From: Clostridiales bacterium UBA4039
GTDB lineage: Bacteria > Bacillota > Clostridia > Lachnospirales > Vallitaleaceae
Length of the DNA: 64,000 nucleotides
NCBI GenBank assembly: GCA_002382805.1
Contig: DGAD01000016.1
Location: 67,183 to 131,182, forward strand
Direction of reading: 5' to 3'
Every line of letters starts with the position of its first letter. Position 1 is the first letter of the stretch. A program made the position numbers and the translations under genes. Below the pieces are notes generated by a model. That model searched no databases. It was given only the letters and a program-made list of their open reading frames with translations, and was not told the DNA's origin. Below are positions 17,851-26,495 of this stretch, piece by piece.

Positions 17851-19332
17851 GTGATTGAGTTAAAAAAAGTATCGTTTCAATATGATAGCCACCAACGAAG
17901 CAATGGAATTATCGATATTGACTTAACCATTCAAAAAGGAGAAGTTGTATTGCTATGTGGCGAGTCCGGATGCGGGAAAACGACATTGACCCGTTTAATT
18001 AATGGGTTGATTCCACACTACTATAATGGCACACTATTAGGTGAAGTGCGAATTGATGGTAAAGATATGTGTCAGATGGATTTGCATGAGATTTCCCAGC
18101 ATGTGGGAAGTGTCTTTCAAAACCCACGTTCACAATTTTATTGTATGGATACTTGTTCAGAGATGGCTTTTGCGTGTGAAAATCAGGGGATGTCGGTAGA
18201 AGAAATAAAGACACGCATACAACGCACAGCGTCACATTTAAATATGGAAAAGTTGATGCAACGTAATATTTTCCATCTCTCAGGAGGCGAAAAACAAAAA
18301 ATAGCATGTGGATGTGTCCACACAGCGTCACCAAATATTATCGTGCTAGATGAGCCGTCCTCTAATCTTGATACTGAAGGGACGCAAATCTTAAAAAATA
18401 TTATTCACCATTGGAAGGATGAAGGTAAGACAATTATTATCGCTGAACACCGATTACATTACTTAAGCGATTTGGCGGATCGTATGATTTACATGCAATC
18501 AGGAAAGATAGAGAAAATTCTTTCGATGGAAGATGCGAAAAAAATAGAAGGACATGTGTTTAAAAAATTAGGATTAAGACCATTGAACCTTACAAAATTG
18601 TACATGAAAGAGAAAATAAATGAAGATGTGGAAACGAAGATACAGCTGAAAAACTACGTCTATAGCTACAAGAAAGAAAAAGTAAAGGCATTAAATATTG
18701 ATGCCCTAGATATTCCGAAAGGTAAAATTGTTGGAATCGTAGGGCATAATGGGGCAGGTAAATCCACGTTTGCTCGCTGTCTTTGTGGATTATCTAAGAA
18801 GTTTAAAGGAAAGATACAGATAGAAAGTCAAAGTTACAATCAAAAACAATGTGTAGGCAAAACATATATGGTTATGCAGGATGTCAATCATCAGCTTTTT
18901 ACTGAAACGGTTCTAGATGAAGTTATGTTAAGTATGAAAGAAGATGATACTCACCGTGCACAGCAAATACTTAAAAGCTTGAATCTATTGGACTTACAGC
19001 AGCTACATCCCATGTCCCTTTCAGGCGGTCAAAAACAAAGAGTCGCTATAGCAGGGGCCATCGCTTCTCAAAAAGATATCATTATTTTTGATGAGCCTAC
19101 AAGTGGCTTGGATTTAAAGCATATGATGCAGGTGTCTCAAAATATTAAGCAATTAAAAACCATGGGAAAAACAATGATTATCATTACCCATGATTTAGAA
19201 TTTATTATGGAAACGTGTGATTATATCGCATACTTAAAAAATGGAGAAATTAAAGATTTTTATAAGTTGACGAAAGCAAAGCTATCTAAATTAATCGCTC
19301 ATTTTAGTGTAAAAGAAGCTATAGGTACATAA
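17851..19332 (+). CDS. ECF transporter double ATP-binding protein (EcfA1-EcfA2 fusion)
   Basis: This 493-aa protein consists of two ABC ATPase domains in tandem. Domain 1 has Walker A GESGCGKTT (about 36-44), signature LSGGEKQK and Walker B IIVLDEPSS. Domain 2 has GHNGAGKST, LSGGQKQR and IIIFDEPTS. It starts at GTG 17851 behind GGAAGGTG. It powers the adjacent ECF importer, replacing the two separate ATPases of other systems. Its 3' end overlaps the convergent agrC gene by 14 bp. Confidence 0.93.
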   Translation: MIELKKVSFQYDSHQRSNGIIDIDLTIQKGEVVLLCGESGCGKTTLTRLINGLIPHYYNGTLLGEVRIDGKDMCQMDLHEISQHVGSVFQNPRSQFYCMDTCSEMAFACENQGMSVEEIKTRIQRTASHLNMEKLMQRNIFHLSGGEKQKIACGCVHTASPNIIVLDEPSSNLDTEGTQILKNIIHHWKDEGKTIIIAEHRLHYLSDLADRMIYMQSGKIEKILSMEDAKKIEGHVFKKLGLRPLNLTKLYMKEKINEDVETKIQLKNYVYSYKKEKVKALNIDALDIPKGKIVGIVGHNGAGKSTFARCLCGLSKKFKGKIQIESQSYNQKQCVGKTYMVMQDVNHQLFTETVLDEVMLSMKEDDTHRAQQILKSLNLLDLQQLHPMSLSGGQKQRVAIAGAIASQKDIIIFDEPTSGLDLKHMMQVSQNIKQLKTMGKTMIIITHDLEFIMETCDYIAYLKNGEIKDFYKLTKAKLSKLIAHFSVKEAIGT

Positions 19333-20593
19333 GTACTTTGGTACTAAAGGTGGTTTCATCATAATGAATTTTCATAACGCCATCGAATTTTTTGATGGAA
19401 GTTTGAATACTTTTTATCCCTAGCCCATGACTGCTTTTATCTTCTTTACGTGTTTGAATACCTTCAGAATTATTATGAATAACACCGTCAAAAGAGTTTT
19501 GTATTTCTATAATTAGCCGACCTTTGGTATAGTTTATCTTTATGTCAATCCAACGTTTAGGACTACGTACAGTGGCTTCTAGAGCGTTATCTAGAAGATT
19601 GCCTATGATGACAGCTATATCAAAGGTCGGCATCTCTAGTTTTGGAGGCAATAAAATATCTGTCGTAATAGCTATACCCTGAGCTTCAGACTGTTGGAGC
19701 TTAAAGTTTATAATACTATCAACAGTTGAATTTCCTGAGGTGGCGTACTCTTTGTTGATGTTACAGATGTCTGTCAGCTCGCTAAGACGTTCAAGAAGTT
19801 CATCCTTACGCCCGGCAACAGCTAAGGGATAGAGTGGTGACACACGGTTTTTAAGATCATGACGTAAAGTTCGCATCTTTTCTAGGGTGACTTTCATCAT
19901 GTGGACTTGATATTCATAGTAACGGTTTTGCTCTTCTGCAATTCGTTTATTCATTTGTGAAACTAATAAGTCTGATATCTTGTCATACAGATAGAAGGTG
20001 AAGGTGTTGATGAGTAATGCACTGACGATACTTAATAAAATAGTAGGTCGTGATAGAGAGGTATTCATAAAAATAGCAAAAAGCATTATAATTGTTCCTA
20101 CCGGAATACATAATAAACTAAGCCAGTAGACGTTAGATATCGGATATTCATTACGCACGTTTTTAAAGCCTTGAACAGCAAAAACCAATGCCAAAGAAGC
20201 GATACGTATAACAATAATTCCAAAAGCAGATTCGTATTGAAAGGGAACGAGAAGATTAAGCTGTAATACACTCGTTAACACGACAAATATTGTTTCAATA
20301 CTCATTAAGGAGAAGTAAATCATTAATACGGATAGCATGGACTTTTTAAAACGTCCTTCATACAAAAGGGTCAGTAAAAAAAGTAAAATAATATTGGCAA
20401 CCATAACAATAATGGGTAACTTCAAAAAAACATGGGTAATCGTAATAAGAATAAAATAGCTAAAGTATGCAGTGAGTTCAATAAAGACACTGACTTTGCG
20501 TGTAGTATAAAATATATGCATAAACTTAAAAATAACATAAGCCATAAAAAAATTGCCAAGTACATAGATGATATCATAGTTTTGCAATGCCAT
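19319..20593 (-). CDS. agrC: AgrC-type sensor histidine kinase (GHKL family)
   Basis: This 424-aa protein has six to seven N-terminal membrane helices (1-210), a short coiled linker and a dimerisation helix with the phospho-acceptor in LRHDLKNR (His245). The GHKL ATPase domain has NLLDNALEA and a C-terminal HGLGIKSIQ glycine loop. AgrC kinases sense a secreted cyclic peptide and phosphorylate the LytTR regulator AgrA, encoded immediately upstream in the same operon (11-bp gap). Presence of agrD and agrB next door supports peptide sensing. The gene order differs from the classical agrBDCA operon. Confidence 0.9.
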   Translation of the reverse strand: MALQNYDIIYVLGNFFMAYVIFKFMHIFYTTRKVSVFIELTAYFSYFILITITHVFLKLPIIVMVANIILLFLLTLLYEGRFKKSMLSVLMIYFSLMSIETIFVVLTSVLQLNLLVPFQYESAFGIIVIRIASLALVFAVQGFKNVRNEYPISNVYWLSLLCIPVGTIIMLFAIFMNTSLSRPTILLSIVSALLINTFTFYLYDKISDLLVSQMNKRIAEEQNRYYEYQVHMMKVTLEKMRTLRHDLKNRVSPLYPLAVAGRKDELLERLSELTDICNINKEYATSGNSTVDSIINFKLQQSEAQGIAITTDILLPPKLEMPTFDIAVIIGNLLDNALEATVRSPKRWIDIKINYTKGRLIIEIQNSFDGVIHNNSEGIQTRKEDKSSHGLGIKSIQTSIKKFDGVMKIHYDETTFSTKVLMYL

Positions 20594-20604
20594 AAAAATC
20601 CTCC

Positions 20605-21312
20605 TTATAAGTCATGAAGCTGTCGGTTGCGAAATGAGCGACGTTTGGTTTTACCGATAGGCAATACTTCATCATTGGTCATTACCACTTCGGAATAACG
20701 CAAGACTTTTGCATGATTATAGTTAATAAGATATGAGCGATGAATTTGAAAAAATTGATAATCGCCCAATGTTTCAAAGACATCTTCAATCGTACTATAA
20801 AAAGCGTCTTTTGAAGTTGTGGTTACAATAATAATCTCTCGCTTTCGACTTTCAAAATAGAGAATCTCACTGATAGGGACATTATAGATTTCATGCCCTT
20901 TTTGATACTTAAAGTATTTTTCCGTAAGCTTCATACGATCAAGAGCAAGTTTAAGGTCATCAATAACGACGGATTCATCAATAGGCTTGGGGATAAAGTG
21001 CAATGGCTGCACATCAAATAGCTGACGGTCATATTCGTCATTTCCTGAGATGTATACGATTTCAGTTTTATAGTCTTTTAAAACTTGGCGAATCTGTTTA
21101 CCCACTTCAACACCATTCATTTTTCCAAGTTCAATATCTAGATAGATAAGGTCAAACATGTTTTTTTGACGAAGGTACTCTATGAGACTCTCACCGTTAT
21201 AAAAAACACTAATCTCCATTTTCAAATGCGTTGCACTTGAATAGCTGTTGAGTATATTTTCTATTTGAGAGCATATGAACGTATCGTCATCACAAATCGC
21301 AACATTAATCAT
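20605..21312 (-). CDS. agrA: AgrA-type LytTR response regulator
   Basis: This 235-aa protein has a receiver domain (acidic CDDD at 7-10, phospho-acceptor Asp59 in LIYLDIELG, PKPID lysine loop) and a C-terminal LytTR DNA-binding domain (ILYFESRKREI, FFQIHRSYLIN). LytTR regulators bind pairs of direct repeats spaced by two helical turns, and such a pair is present at 21379-21414 in front of agrD. Autoinduction of agrD is therefore expected. It starts at ATG 21312 behind AGGAG and precedes agrC. Confidence 0.92.
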   Translation of the reverse strand: MINVAICDDDTFICSQIENILNSYSSATHLKMEISVFYNGESLIEYLRQKNMFDLIYLDIELGKMNGVEVGKQIRQVLKDYKTEIVYISGNDEYDRQLFDVQPLHFIPKPIDESVVIDDLKLALDRMKLTEKYFKYQKGHEIYNVPISEILYFESRKREIIIVTTTSKDAFYSTIEDVFETLGDYQFFQIHRSYLINYNHAKVLRYSEVVMTNDEVLPIGKTKRRSFRNRQLHDL

Positions 21313-21378
21313 ATAAAAAATCTCCTAATCATTTAAAATATCTACAGATATTATAACCCATAATTACATTTTTTGCCA

Positions 21379-21443
21379 TTCGTTACATCAAGAAGTACTG
21401 TTCGTTACATCAAGGCGTTTTTGCAATTTTTTTTTGTTATAAT
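21379..21443 (+). promoter_or_regulatory. AgrA-binding direct repeats and agrD promoter
   Basis: TTCGTTACATCAAG occurs at 21379-21392 and again, identical, at 21401-21414: a 22-bp period, two helical turns, as LytTR dimers need. The second copy abuts the position of the -35 box, which is poor (GCGTTT), while the -10 is perfect (TATAAT, 21438-21443). This is the layout of an activator-dependent promoter. The start codon of agrD is 33 bp further on. The divergent agrA promoter may share the sites. Confidence 0.75.
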
Positions 21444-21475
21444 AAACGAAACGCCATTGAAAGGAGGAATTCAGT

Positions 21476-21619
21476 ATGAAACGAATTGTATTAAAATCAA
21501 GTGCGGTATTAGCAAGCTTGGCACTAATGTTTACGGCGTTCAATGTCAACACAGCGTGTATGTTATTTGTACATCAGCCAAAGTTGCCAGATAATGCTAA
21601 GAGATTACGCAGTTTTTAA
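21476..21619 (+). CDS. agrD: AgrD-type cyclic lactone autoinducer precursor peptide
   Basis: A 47-aa ORF starts at ATG 21476, behind AAAGGAGG. It has an amphipathic, hydrophobic N-terminal leader (MKRIVLKSSAVLASLALMF), then NTACMLFV and a C-terminal HQPKLPDNAKRLRSF. Clostridial AgrD peptides have the same plan (C. perfringens: CLWFT followed by HQPEEP). By that analogy the signal would be a five-residue thiolactone, CMLFV, with ring closure between Cys28 and Val32. AgrB at 21735 would cleave and cyclise it, and AgrC would sense it. Exact N-terminal trimming cannot be read. Confidence 0.88.
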   Translation: MKRIVLKSSAVLASLALMFTAFNVNTACMLFVHQPKLPDNAKRLRSF

Positions 21620-21707
21620 GAGGGGTTCTAATATACTGAAATCTTTGAATCAAAGTAACAAAATGCAACAAAACGTAATGAGTGGAGATATTTTAAATAT
21701 ATTGCAT

Positions 21708-21741
21708 AAAATAGGATAACAGCATACTGTTATCCTATTTT
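21708..21741. terminator. Bidirectional terminator between agrD and agrB
   Basis: AAAATAGGATAACAG (21708-21722) pairs over 15 bp with CTGTTATCCTATTTT (21727-21741) around CATA. A/T tracts on both sides make it usable on both strands. It overlaps the agrB stop codon at 21735-21737, so the convergent genes share it. Confidence 0.85.
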
Positions 21742-22304
21742 CGTGTATGGATAAGCTGTCCAAGAACAACCATAAAACCGACACAAATGAGGGAAATACT
21801 TAGACAATATGTCATGCTGTCCAACCCTAAAAACAAGAATATCCCAGTTAGTAAAAGCAAAAAGACTAAAATAATTCGAGAACGTTTTTTATAGACCTGC
21901 TTTTCTAATCCATCTAAAGGCTTATTAGCATCCTCAACAGGTGCAAGGATGAAGATGAAAAGGGAAGCGAGGCCAACAAGGGGTAAAAAAATCCAAGGGA
22001 TCCATGGAACATACGATAAAAAACTAAGAACAACGATGATCATAGCAATAGAAAAAATATAGCAGTTTCGCTGTGTACGTGCATGATATCCTCCGGCAAC
22101 AATTCGAAGCAAGCCATAAGCTGCGGTGAAGACAAGTGCTTGCCAGAGCATCCTAAACAAGAGACCGACAACGACAACGGATAAAAGGTTCCCTATAAAA
22201 ATAGTACCTTGCCAAAAGCCGTAAGTATATAAGTCCTTGTCTTCGCTTTTAATGATTTCCCATTCGATGAGTTTGTTGGTAAAGCGTTCGGCTAATTGAT
22301 GCAT
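21735..22304 (-). CDS. agrB: AgrB accessory gene regulator, AIP-processing membrane protease
   Basis: This 189-aa membrane protein has the AgrB catalytic pair His74 (GGYHARTQ) and Cys81 (RNCYIF), spaced as in characterised AgrB proteins. Several hydrophobic helices follow. AgrB removes the C-terminal tail of AgrD and forms the thiolactone ring. It is encoded on the minus strand, convergent with agrD, so it is transcribed separately from its substrate gene, unlike in Staphylococcus. It starts at ATG 22304 after AGGAAAAAG. Confidence 0.93.
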   Translation of the reverse strand: MHQLAERFTNKLIEWEIIKSEDKDLYTYGFWQGTIFIGNLLSVVVVGLLFRMLWQALVFTAAYGLLRIVAGGYHARTQRNCYIFSIAMIIVVLSFLSYVPWIPWIFLPLVGLASLFIFILAPVEDANKPLDGLEKQVYKKRSRIILVFLLLLTGIFLFLGLDSMTYCLSISLICVGFMVVLGQLIHTRK

Positions 22305-22358
22305 CCTTCTTTTTCCTCCCAGTTTATAATAGAATAATTATATCATAAATTTTAACAC

Positions 22359-22387
22359 TTGACATTATTACTAATTAGTAATATAAT
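22359..22387 (+). promoter_or_regulatory. Consensus marR promoter with embedded palindromic operator
   Basis: TTGACA (22359-22364) and TATAAT (22382-22387) are both perfect and 17 bp apart. The perfect palindrome TTACTAATTAGTAA (22368-22381) fills the spacer, so a bound repressor would exclude RNA polymerase. Transcription should begin near 22394, which is the first base of the marR start codon. Confidence 0.88.
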
Positions 22388-22393
22388 AAGCCT

Positions 22394-22843
22394 ATGAAAA
22401 AGAATAATAGCTATGGAGAACATAATGATTTAAATTTGAAAACCCTGATTGCATTATCCAGAAGTTTTCAGTCCGTTCGCAAGCGTGAAGTCACAACGAT
22501 TCGAAAGGGAGGCTTGACCATTGCCCAATTTGCAGTTCTTGAAATCCTCTATCACAAGGGGGCGTTAAGAATTGCAGAGATTATTGACGGAACGCTTTCA
22601 ACCGGAGGTAACATGACAGTAGTTGTTGAAAACCTTAGAAAAGAAGGGTTTGTCACCCGAAAAAAAGACCCTGATGACGGAAGAGCTTGTTTGGTCGAGA
22701 TTACGAAAAAAGGAGAGCAATACATTGAAGCCATTTTTCCAGAGCACGTCAAAAATATTAGTCAGATTTTTGATGCCTTATCGACACAAGAAAAGCAACA
22801 GCTGATTCAATTACTAAAAAAATTAAGTGATGGCGCAAATTAA
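22394..22843 (+). CDS. MarR family transcriptional regulator
   Basis: This 149-aa winged-helix protein has recognition region STGGNMTVVVENLRKEGFV and wing KKDPDDGRACLVEIT, with terminal dimerisation helices. MarR proteins repress their own and neighbouring genes and release on phenolic, quinone or oxidant signals. Two nearly identical palindromes, one before this gene (22368) and one before wrbA (22867), mark its probable regulon. No ribosome site precedes ATG 22394, which lies 7 nt after the -10; translation may be leaderless. A TTG at 22436 is a less likely alternative start. Confidence 0.92.
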   Translation: MKKNNSYGEHNDLNLKTLIALSRSFQSVRKREVTTIRKGGLTIAQFAVLEILYHKGALRIAEIIDGTLSTGGNMTVVVENLRKEGFVTRKKDPDDGRACLVEITKKGEQYIEAIFPEHVKNISQIFDALSTQEKQQLIQLLKKLSDGAN

Positions 22844-22855
22844 GCGCCATTATTT
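22830..22855 (+). terminator. Hairpin terminator overlapping the marR stop codon
   Basis: ATGGCGC (22830-22836) pairs with GCGCCAT (22844-22850), with the marR TAA in the loop and TATTTC after the stem. The T-tract is short, so termination may be partial. Confidence 0.6.
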
Positions 22856-22866
22856 CAAAATATATA

Positions 22867-22880
22867 TTACTAACTAGTAA
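22867..22880. promoter_or_regulatory. MarR operator candidate before wrbA
   Basis: TTACTAACTAGTAA differs by one base from the palindrome in the marR promoter (22368-22381). It lies 33 bp before the wrbA start codon. Shared control by the MarR protein is inferred. Confidence 0.7.
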
Positions 22881-22913
22881 CAAAAAACAACACAAAATTA
22901 AGGAGTGTAATCT

Positions 22914-23516
22914 ATGAAAAATGTAAAATTAGCAATTGTTTATTATACGATGAGTGGTTCAAATGATCAATTGGCACGATGGGCCAAAGAAGCTGGCATT
23001 GAAGCAGGGGCACAAGTGAGAATGGTTAAAGTTCCAGAACTTGCACCACAAGAAGTTATTGAGGCGAATCCAGCATGGAAAGCTACGGTGGAAGCGACCA
23101 AAGAGGTGCCGATTGCTTCTCTAGAAGACCTTGAGTGGGCAGACGCAATTATCTTTAGTACACCGACCCGCTTTGGTGTCATGGCAGCCCAGATGAAACA
23201 GTTTTTAGACACAACCGGCGGACTATGGGCCGAAGGGAAAACGGTTAATAAAGTTGTGAGCGCCATGTCATCTGCAATGAATCCACACGGCGGTCAAGAA
23301 GCAACAATATTATCGTTATATACAATGATGTATCATTGGGGAGCTATTGTTGTGGCACCGGGATATACAGATCCTGTTATCTATGGAGCCGGAGGCAACC
23401 CTTATGGAACATCGGTTTCAGTTAATCAAGATGGACAAATGGTTGAAGATGTTGAAGCGGCAGTGAAGCATCAGACAAGACGTACATTGGACATTGCATC
23501 CAAAATTGTCGGATAA
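22914..23516 (+). CDS. wrbA: WrbA-type NAD(P)H:quinone oxidoreductase (flavodoxin family)
   Basis: This 200-aa flavodoxin-like protein starts at ATG 22914 after AAGGAG. IVYYTMSGSNDQLA forms the FMN phosphate loop. PTRFGVMAAQMKQFLD and the GLWAEGKTVNKVVSAM segment are WrbA hallmarks. WrbA reduces quinones by two electrons, avoiding semiquinones. A MarR operator before the gene fits quinone- or phenol-induced expression. It is adjacent (convergent) to the UbiD/UbiA/UbiX cluster, which is also quinone-related. Confidence 0.92.
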   Translation: MKNVKLAIVYYTMSGSNDQLARWAKEAGIEAGAQVRMVKVPELAPQEVIEANPAWKATVEATKEVPIASLEDLEWADAIIFSTPTRFGVMAAQMKQFLDTTGGLWAEGKTVNKVVSAMSSAMNPHGGQEATILSLYTMMYHWGAIVVAPGYTDPVIYGAGGNPYGTSVSVNQDGQMVEDVEAAVKHQTRRTLDIASKIVG

Positions 23517-23527
23517 TTCTAGAATTA

Positions 23528-24271
23528 TTACTCGTCCTTCCAAGGACACAGGCGTTTTTCAAGATAATCCACAAGTAAAAACAGAACAATGCCCATGGAA
23601 CTGATAATAATAATACCTGCGAACATTCCACTATACTGCATTTTTAACCATTGATCCATGATAAAATATCCTATTCCATACTTGGTGGCGTAATTTTCAG
23701 CAAAAAACAGAACAGAAATAGCTGTTCCAATGCTAATACGCAATGTGGTAAATACATCAGGTAATATAGCAGGTAAGATTACATGACGATAGACATCCCT
23801 TTTATTAGCACCTAATGACTTAATGGATAGGTAGTAAAGAGGATGAATATGATGGACGCTATCGCGTACAGACAAAGTAATCTGAAAAAATAAAATAAGG
23901 TAGATCAAGATAACTTTTGACGTATTGCCTAATCCGAAAATCAGCATAATAATTGGTAAAAATGCTATTTTAGGAACTGGATAAAAGGCGTATACCAAAG
24001 GAGTAATCCAATGATCTGCCTTTTTATTTATTGCAATAATGATGCCTGTTAGGCCACCTAAAAAAACCGCAATGAGAATACTTGAAAAAACTCGGAGTAA
24101 ACTGACACTAAGATGGGAGAGCAATAATTTAAAGTGGGACCCAATAAAGAGTAAGGTTTTAAGTGGAGACGGTATAAAAGGCCATGGAGACACAAAATAT
24201 AAAAAACTCCAAAAAAGTAAAATAACAACTGAGCTATATAAAAAGGGATGGCGTCGAATGGGTGTCATCAT
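23528..24271 (-). CDS. ABC transporter permease (SsuC/TauC-like)
   Basis: This 247-aa protein has six membrane helices and the binding-protein-dependent permease loop LSIKSLGANKRDVYRHVILPAILPDVF, quoted here in part as the EAA-like LGANKRDVYRHVILP. It belongs to the nitrate/sulfonate/taurine/thiamine-precursor class. Its start overlaps the end of the ATPase gene by 38 bp. No binding protein is encoded beside it; the orphan lipoprotein at 30553 is a possible partner. The substrate may be linked to the UbiD-UbiA-UbiX enzymes of the same operon. Confidence 0.88.
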   Translation of the reverse strand: MMTPIRRHPFLYSSVVILLFWSFLYFVSPWPFIPSPLKTLLFIGSHFKLLLSHLSVSLLRVFSSILIAVFLGGLTGIIIAINKKADHWITPLVYAFYPVPKIAFLPIIMLIFGLGNTSKVILIYLILFFQITLSVRDSVHHIHPLYYLSIKSLGANKRDVYRHVILPAILPDVFTTLRISIGTAISVLFFAENYATKYGIGYFIMDQWLKMQYSGMFAGIIIISSMGIVLFLLVDYLEKRLCPWKDE

Positions 24272-25031
24272 GTCCTCCTTTTAAAAACTTTCGAATGTGC
24301 TTAATACGCTTAAAGTAGGCATCAGCTTCTCGCCAGTGTAAAGCTGTACATTCAGGGTTGTCAATTGTATGGGCAATAGTTCCATCCGGATGCATAATAA
24401 AAATGGTTTGCGCCAAAAAAACAGCCTCTTCAATGCTGTGAGTAACCAAAAAAAGAGAAAAATCCGATTGGCACAAGGTAGCTTTTAACTGATCTTGTAA
24501 ATCTTCTCGGGTTAAAGCATCAAGTGACGAAAAAGGCTCATCCAAAAGAAGCAGGTCCGGCGCAAAAAGTCCGGCTCTTGCAATTGCAACGCGTTGTTTT
24601 TGACCACCACTTAATGCTTTGGGGTAGTGATGAATATGTTCGCCTAAGCCAAGCTGCTTAAGAAGTGCTCGTGCCTTTGATTCGATATCGTGTTTGTTTT
24701 TTTGGGTAAGGCTATTTAGATTTAACTGTAATGGAAGAATGGTATTTTCAAAAACGGTTTTCCATGGAAATAGACCATATTCTTGTAATACAGTACTAAT
24801 CTTTAAATCAGGCTTAAGTTTTTTTTCGCCGATAGTTTGCGCCCCATTGGGCAATAAATTGGCAATAGCATATAACAGGCTGGTTTTCCCACAACCTGAA
24901 GGACCGAGTAAAGCATAAGAGGTTCGAGGCATTAAGTCGAGACTTAGATTGGAAAAAACAGACGTCTGTGGATAGCTAAGGCCATAATTTTTCAAAGATA
25001 CTAGAGGTAATGGGTTGCTTGGGTTACTCAT
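24234..25031 (-). CDS. ABC transporter ATP-binding protein (SsuB/TauB-like)
   Basis: This 265-aa protein has Walker A GPSGCGKTS, signature LSGGQKQRVAIARA, Walker B LLLLDEPFSSLDALT and an H-loop in LVTHSIEEA. I place the start at ATG 25031 behind GGGGTGAG, overlapping the ubiX stop region by 8 bp; longer in-frame starts lie inside ubiX. It energises the overlapping permease. Tight overlap with ubiX shows that import and flavin-dependent decarboxylation are co-expressed. Confidence 0.9.
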   Translation of the reverse strand: MSNPSNPLPLVSLKNYGLSYPQTSVFSNLSLDLMPRTSYALLGPSGCGKTSLLYAIANLLPNGAQTIGEKKLKPDLKISTVLQEYGLFPWKTVFENTILPLQLNLNSLTQKNKHDIESKARALLKQLGLGEHIHHYPKALSGGQKQRVAIARAGLFAPDLLLLDEPFSSLDALTREDLQDQLKATLCQSDFSLFLVTHSIEEAVFLAQTIFIMHPDGTIAHTIDNPECTALHWREADAYFKRIKHIRKFLKGGHDDTHSTPSLFI

Positions 25032-25599
25032 GATGCTCACCCCATGCGACATAACTTGGATGAGCAATATCGATTAAAGAGAGGATGCGTGCAACCGTTT
25101 GATCAATAACAGCGTCTAGCGATTCGGGATGGGTATAAAAGGCCGGAACAGGTGGGAAAATAGTACAACCTGCTTGGCTAACTTTTAGCATATTTTCCAA
25201 ATGGATGGGAGACAGTGGTGTCTCACGGGTAACCATCACGAGAGGACGACGCTCTTTGATACAGACATCTGCAACGCGAGTCAAGAGACTATCAGAGATG
25301 CCATAGGCAATCTTTCCTAATGTGCCCATTGAACAAGGGGCAATAATCATGGCATCAGTTTTAAAAGAACCGCTAGCAATTGAAGAAAAAAGATCATCAT
25401 TGTCATGATAGATTAAAGCATCGTTACGATAATGTGTTAAAAGTTGCTCTAATGGTTCAAGTTCATATTCAATCACTTTTTTGCCTTGAGAAGAAATGAC
25501 AAGATGTACTTGATGATGAGCTTGGAGCAGAGCATCAAGGAGTTTGATCCCGTAGATGCTTCCACTGGCTCCGGTAATAGCTAAGATTATTCTTTTCAT
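25024..25599 (-). CDS. ubiX: UbiX flavin prenyltransferase
   Basis: This 191-aa protein has the UbiX flavoprotein motifs ITGASGSIYGIKLLDAL (N-terminal FMN loop), IIAPCSMGTLGKIAYGISDSL and LVMVTRETPLSPIHLENM. UbiX makes prenylated FMN, the cofactor for UbiD-type decarboxylases. A UbiD homologue is two genes upstream in the same operon, a natural pairing. It starts at ATG 25599 behind AGGAGG, 8 bp from the UbiA-type gene. Confidence 0.95.
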   Translation of the reverse strand: MKRIILAITGASGSIYGIKLLDALLQAHHQVHLVISSQGKKVIEYELEPLEQLLTHYRNDALIYHDNDDLFSSIASGSFKTDAMIIAPCSMGTLGKIAYGISDSLLTRVADVCIKERRPLVMVTRETPLSPIHLENMLKVSQAGCTIFPPVPAFYTHPESLDAVIDQTVARILSLIDIAHPSYVAWGEHHE

Positions 25600-25607
25600 A
25601 AGTCCTC

Positions 25608-26495
25608 CTAGAAAAATATATCCATGGAAGCGCTAAATAGTAAGACCATAGATATGATTTGATTCAAATGATACGATACAAAGTTCATTTTTTTTCTGTT
25701 GTCAGAGTCAACAAAGGCATGTTCCATAATCAATAAAATACCGCTAACAACAACACCAACAAAGTAGATATAGGACAATTGAGTCATCAATATCAATGAT
25801 AATAATGTTAGCCACATCAGAAGATGAAGAGCTCGGGCAATCCATAAACTATTACGCAGACCGAAGCGTGCGGGGATAGAAAATAATCCTACCTTCGTGT
25901 CAAAGGCAATGTCTTGGGTTCCATAGATAATATCAAAGCCGGCAACCCACATCGTGACAACTGCGCCAAGGGCAATAGCCGGCAAATCCAACTGACCCTT
26001 AATCGCGATCCATGCACCAACAGGGGCGCCTGCACAGGTGATTCCAAGGATTATATGACATAACCAAGTAAAACGTTTGGTATAAGAGTACAGTGTGAAT
26101 AAAATCAGTGCAACAGGGGCTAAGTATAGACACAAAGGATTAATCTGTGCGGCTGCAACAACAAATAAAATATAGCAGGCAATTGTAATATATAGAGCTT
26201 CTTGGCGTCGAACTTTTCCGGCAGGAATATGTCGTGATGCTGTTCGAGGATTTTTTTGATCAATCTCGGCATCTACATAACGGTTTAGTGCATTAGCTCC
26301 ATTGCGCCCGGCAAAAAGAGCCAGCATAATCCAAAAAAACACACGCAGTTCAGGAAAACCGTCAGCGGCTAAAAATAGTGCAATGAGGGCAAAGGGCAAT
26401 GAAAAAAGTGTATGTGAGAACATCACCAATTCGCCATAATCATGAAGTTTTTTTCGTATTGTTTGAAGGATAGGTATTTTTTTAGTCGATTCCAT
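25608..26495 (-). CDS. UbiA-family prenyltransferase (MqnP/4-hydroxybenzoate polyprenyltransferase-like)
   Basis: This 295-aa polytopic protein has two Asp-rich active-site segments: NRYVDAEIDQKNPRTASR (near 70-90) and DIIYGTQDIAFD. The RYVDAEIDxKNPRTxxR form is close to MqnP, which prenylates 1,4-dihydroxy-6-naphthoate in the futalosine menaquinone route, but UbiA/MenA alternatives are possible. I use ATG 26495 (MESTKKIP); longer starts run into ubiD. It overlaps ubiD by 14 bp. Confidence 0.88.
   Translation of the reverse strand: MESTKKIPILQTIRKKLHDYGELVMFSHTLFSLPFALIALFLAADGFPELRVFFWIMLALFAGRNGANALNRYVDAEIDQKNPRTASRHIPAGKVRRQEALYITIACYILFVVAAAQINPLCLYLAPVALILFTLYSYTKRFTWLCHIILGITCAGAPVGAWIAIKGQLDLPAIALGAVVTMWVAGFDIIYGTQDIAFDTKVGLFSIPARFGLRNSLWIARALHLLMWLTLLSLILMTQLSYIYFVGVVVSGILLIMEHAFVDSDNRKKMNFVSYHLNQIISMVLLFSASMDIFF

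Noticed and set aside
25024..25067. Upstream starts for the ABC ATPase (ATG 25067 and others)
   Set aside because: They lie inside ubiX without ribosome sites; ATG 25031 has GGGGTGAG at good spacing.
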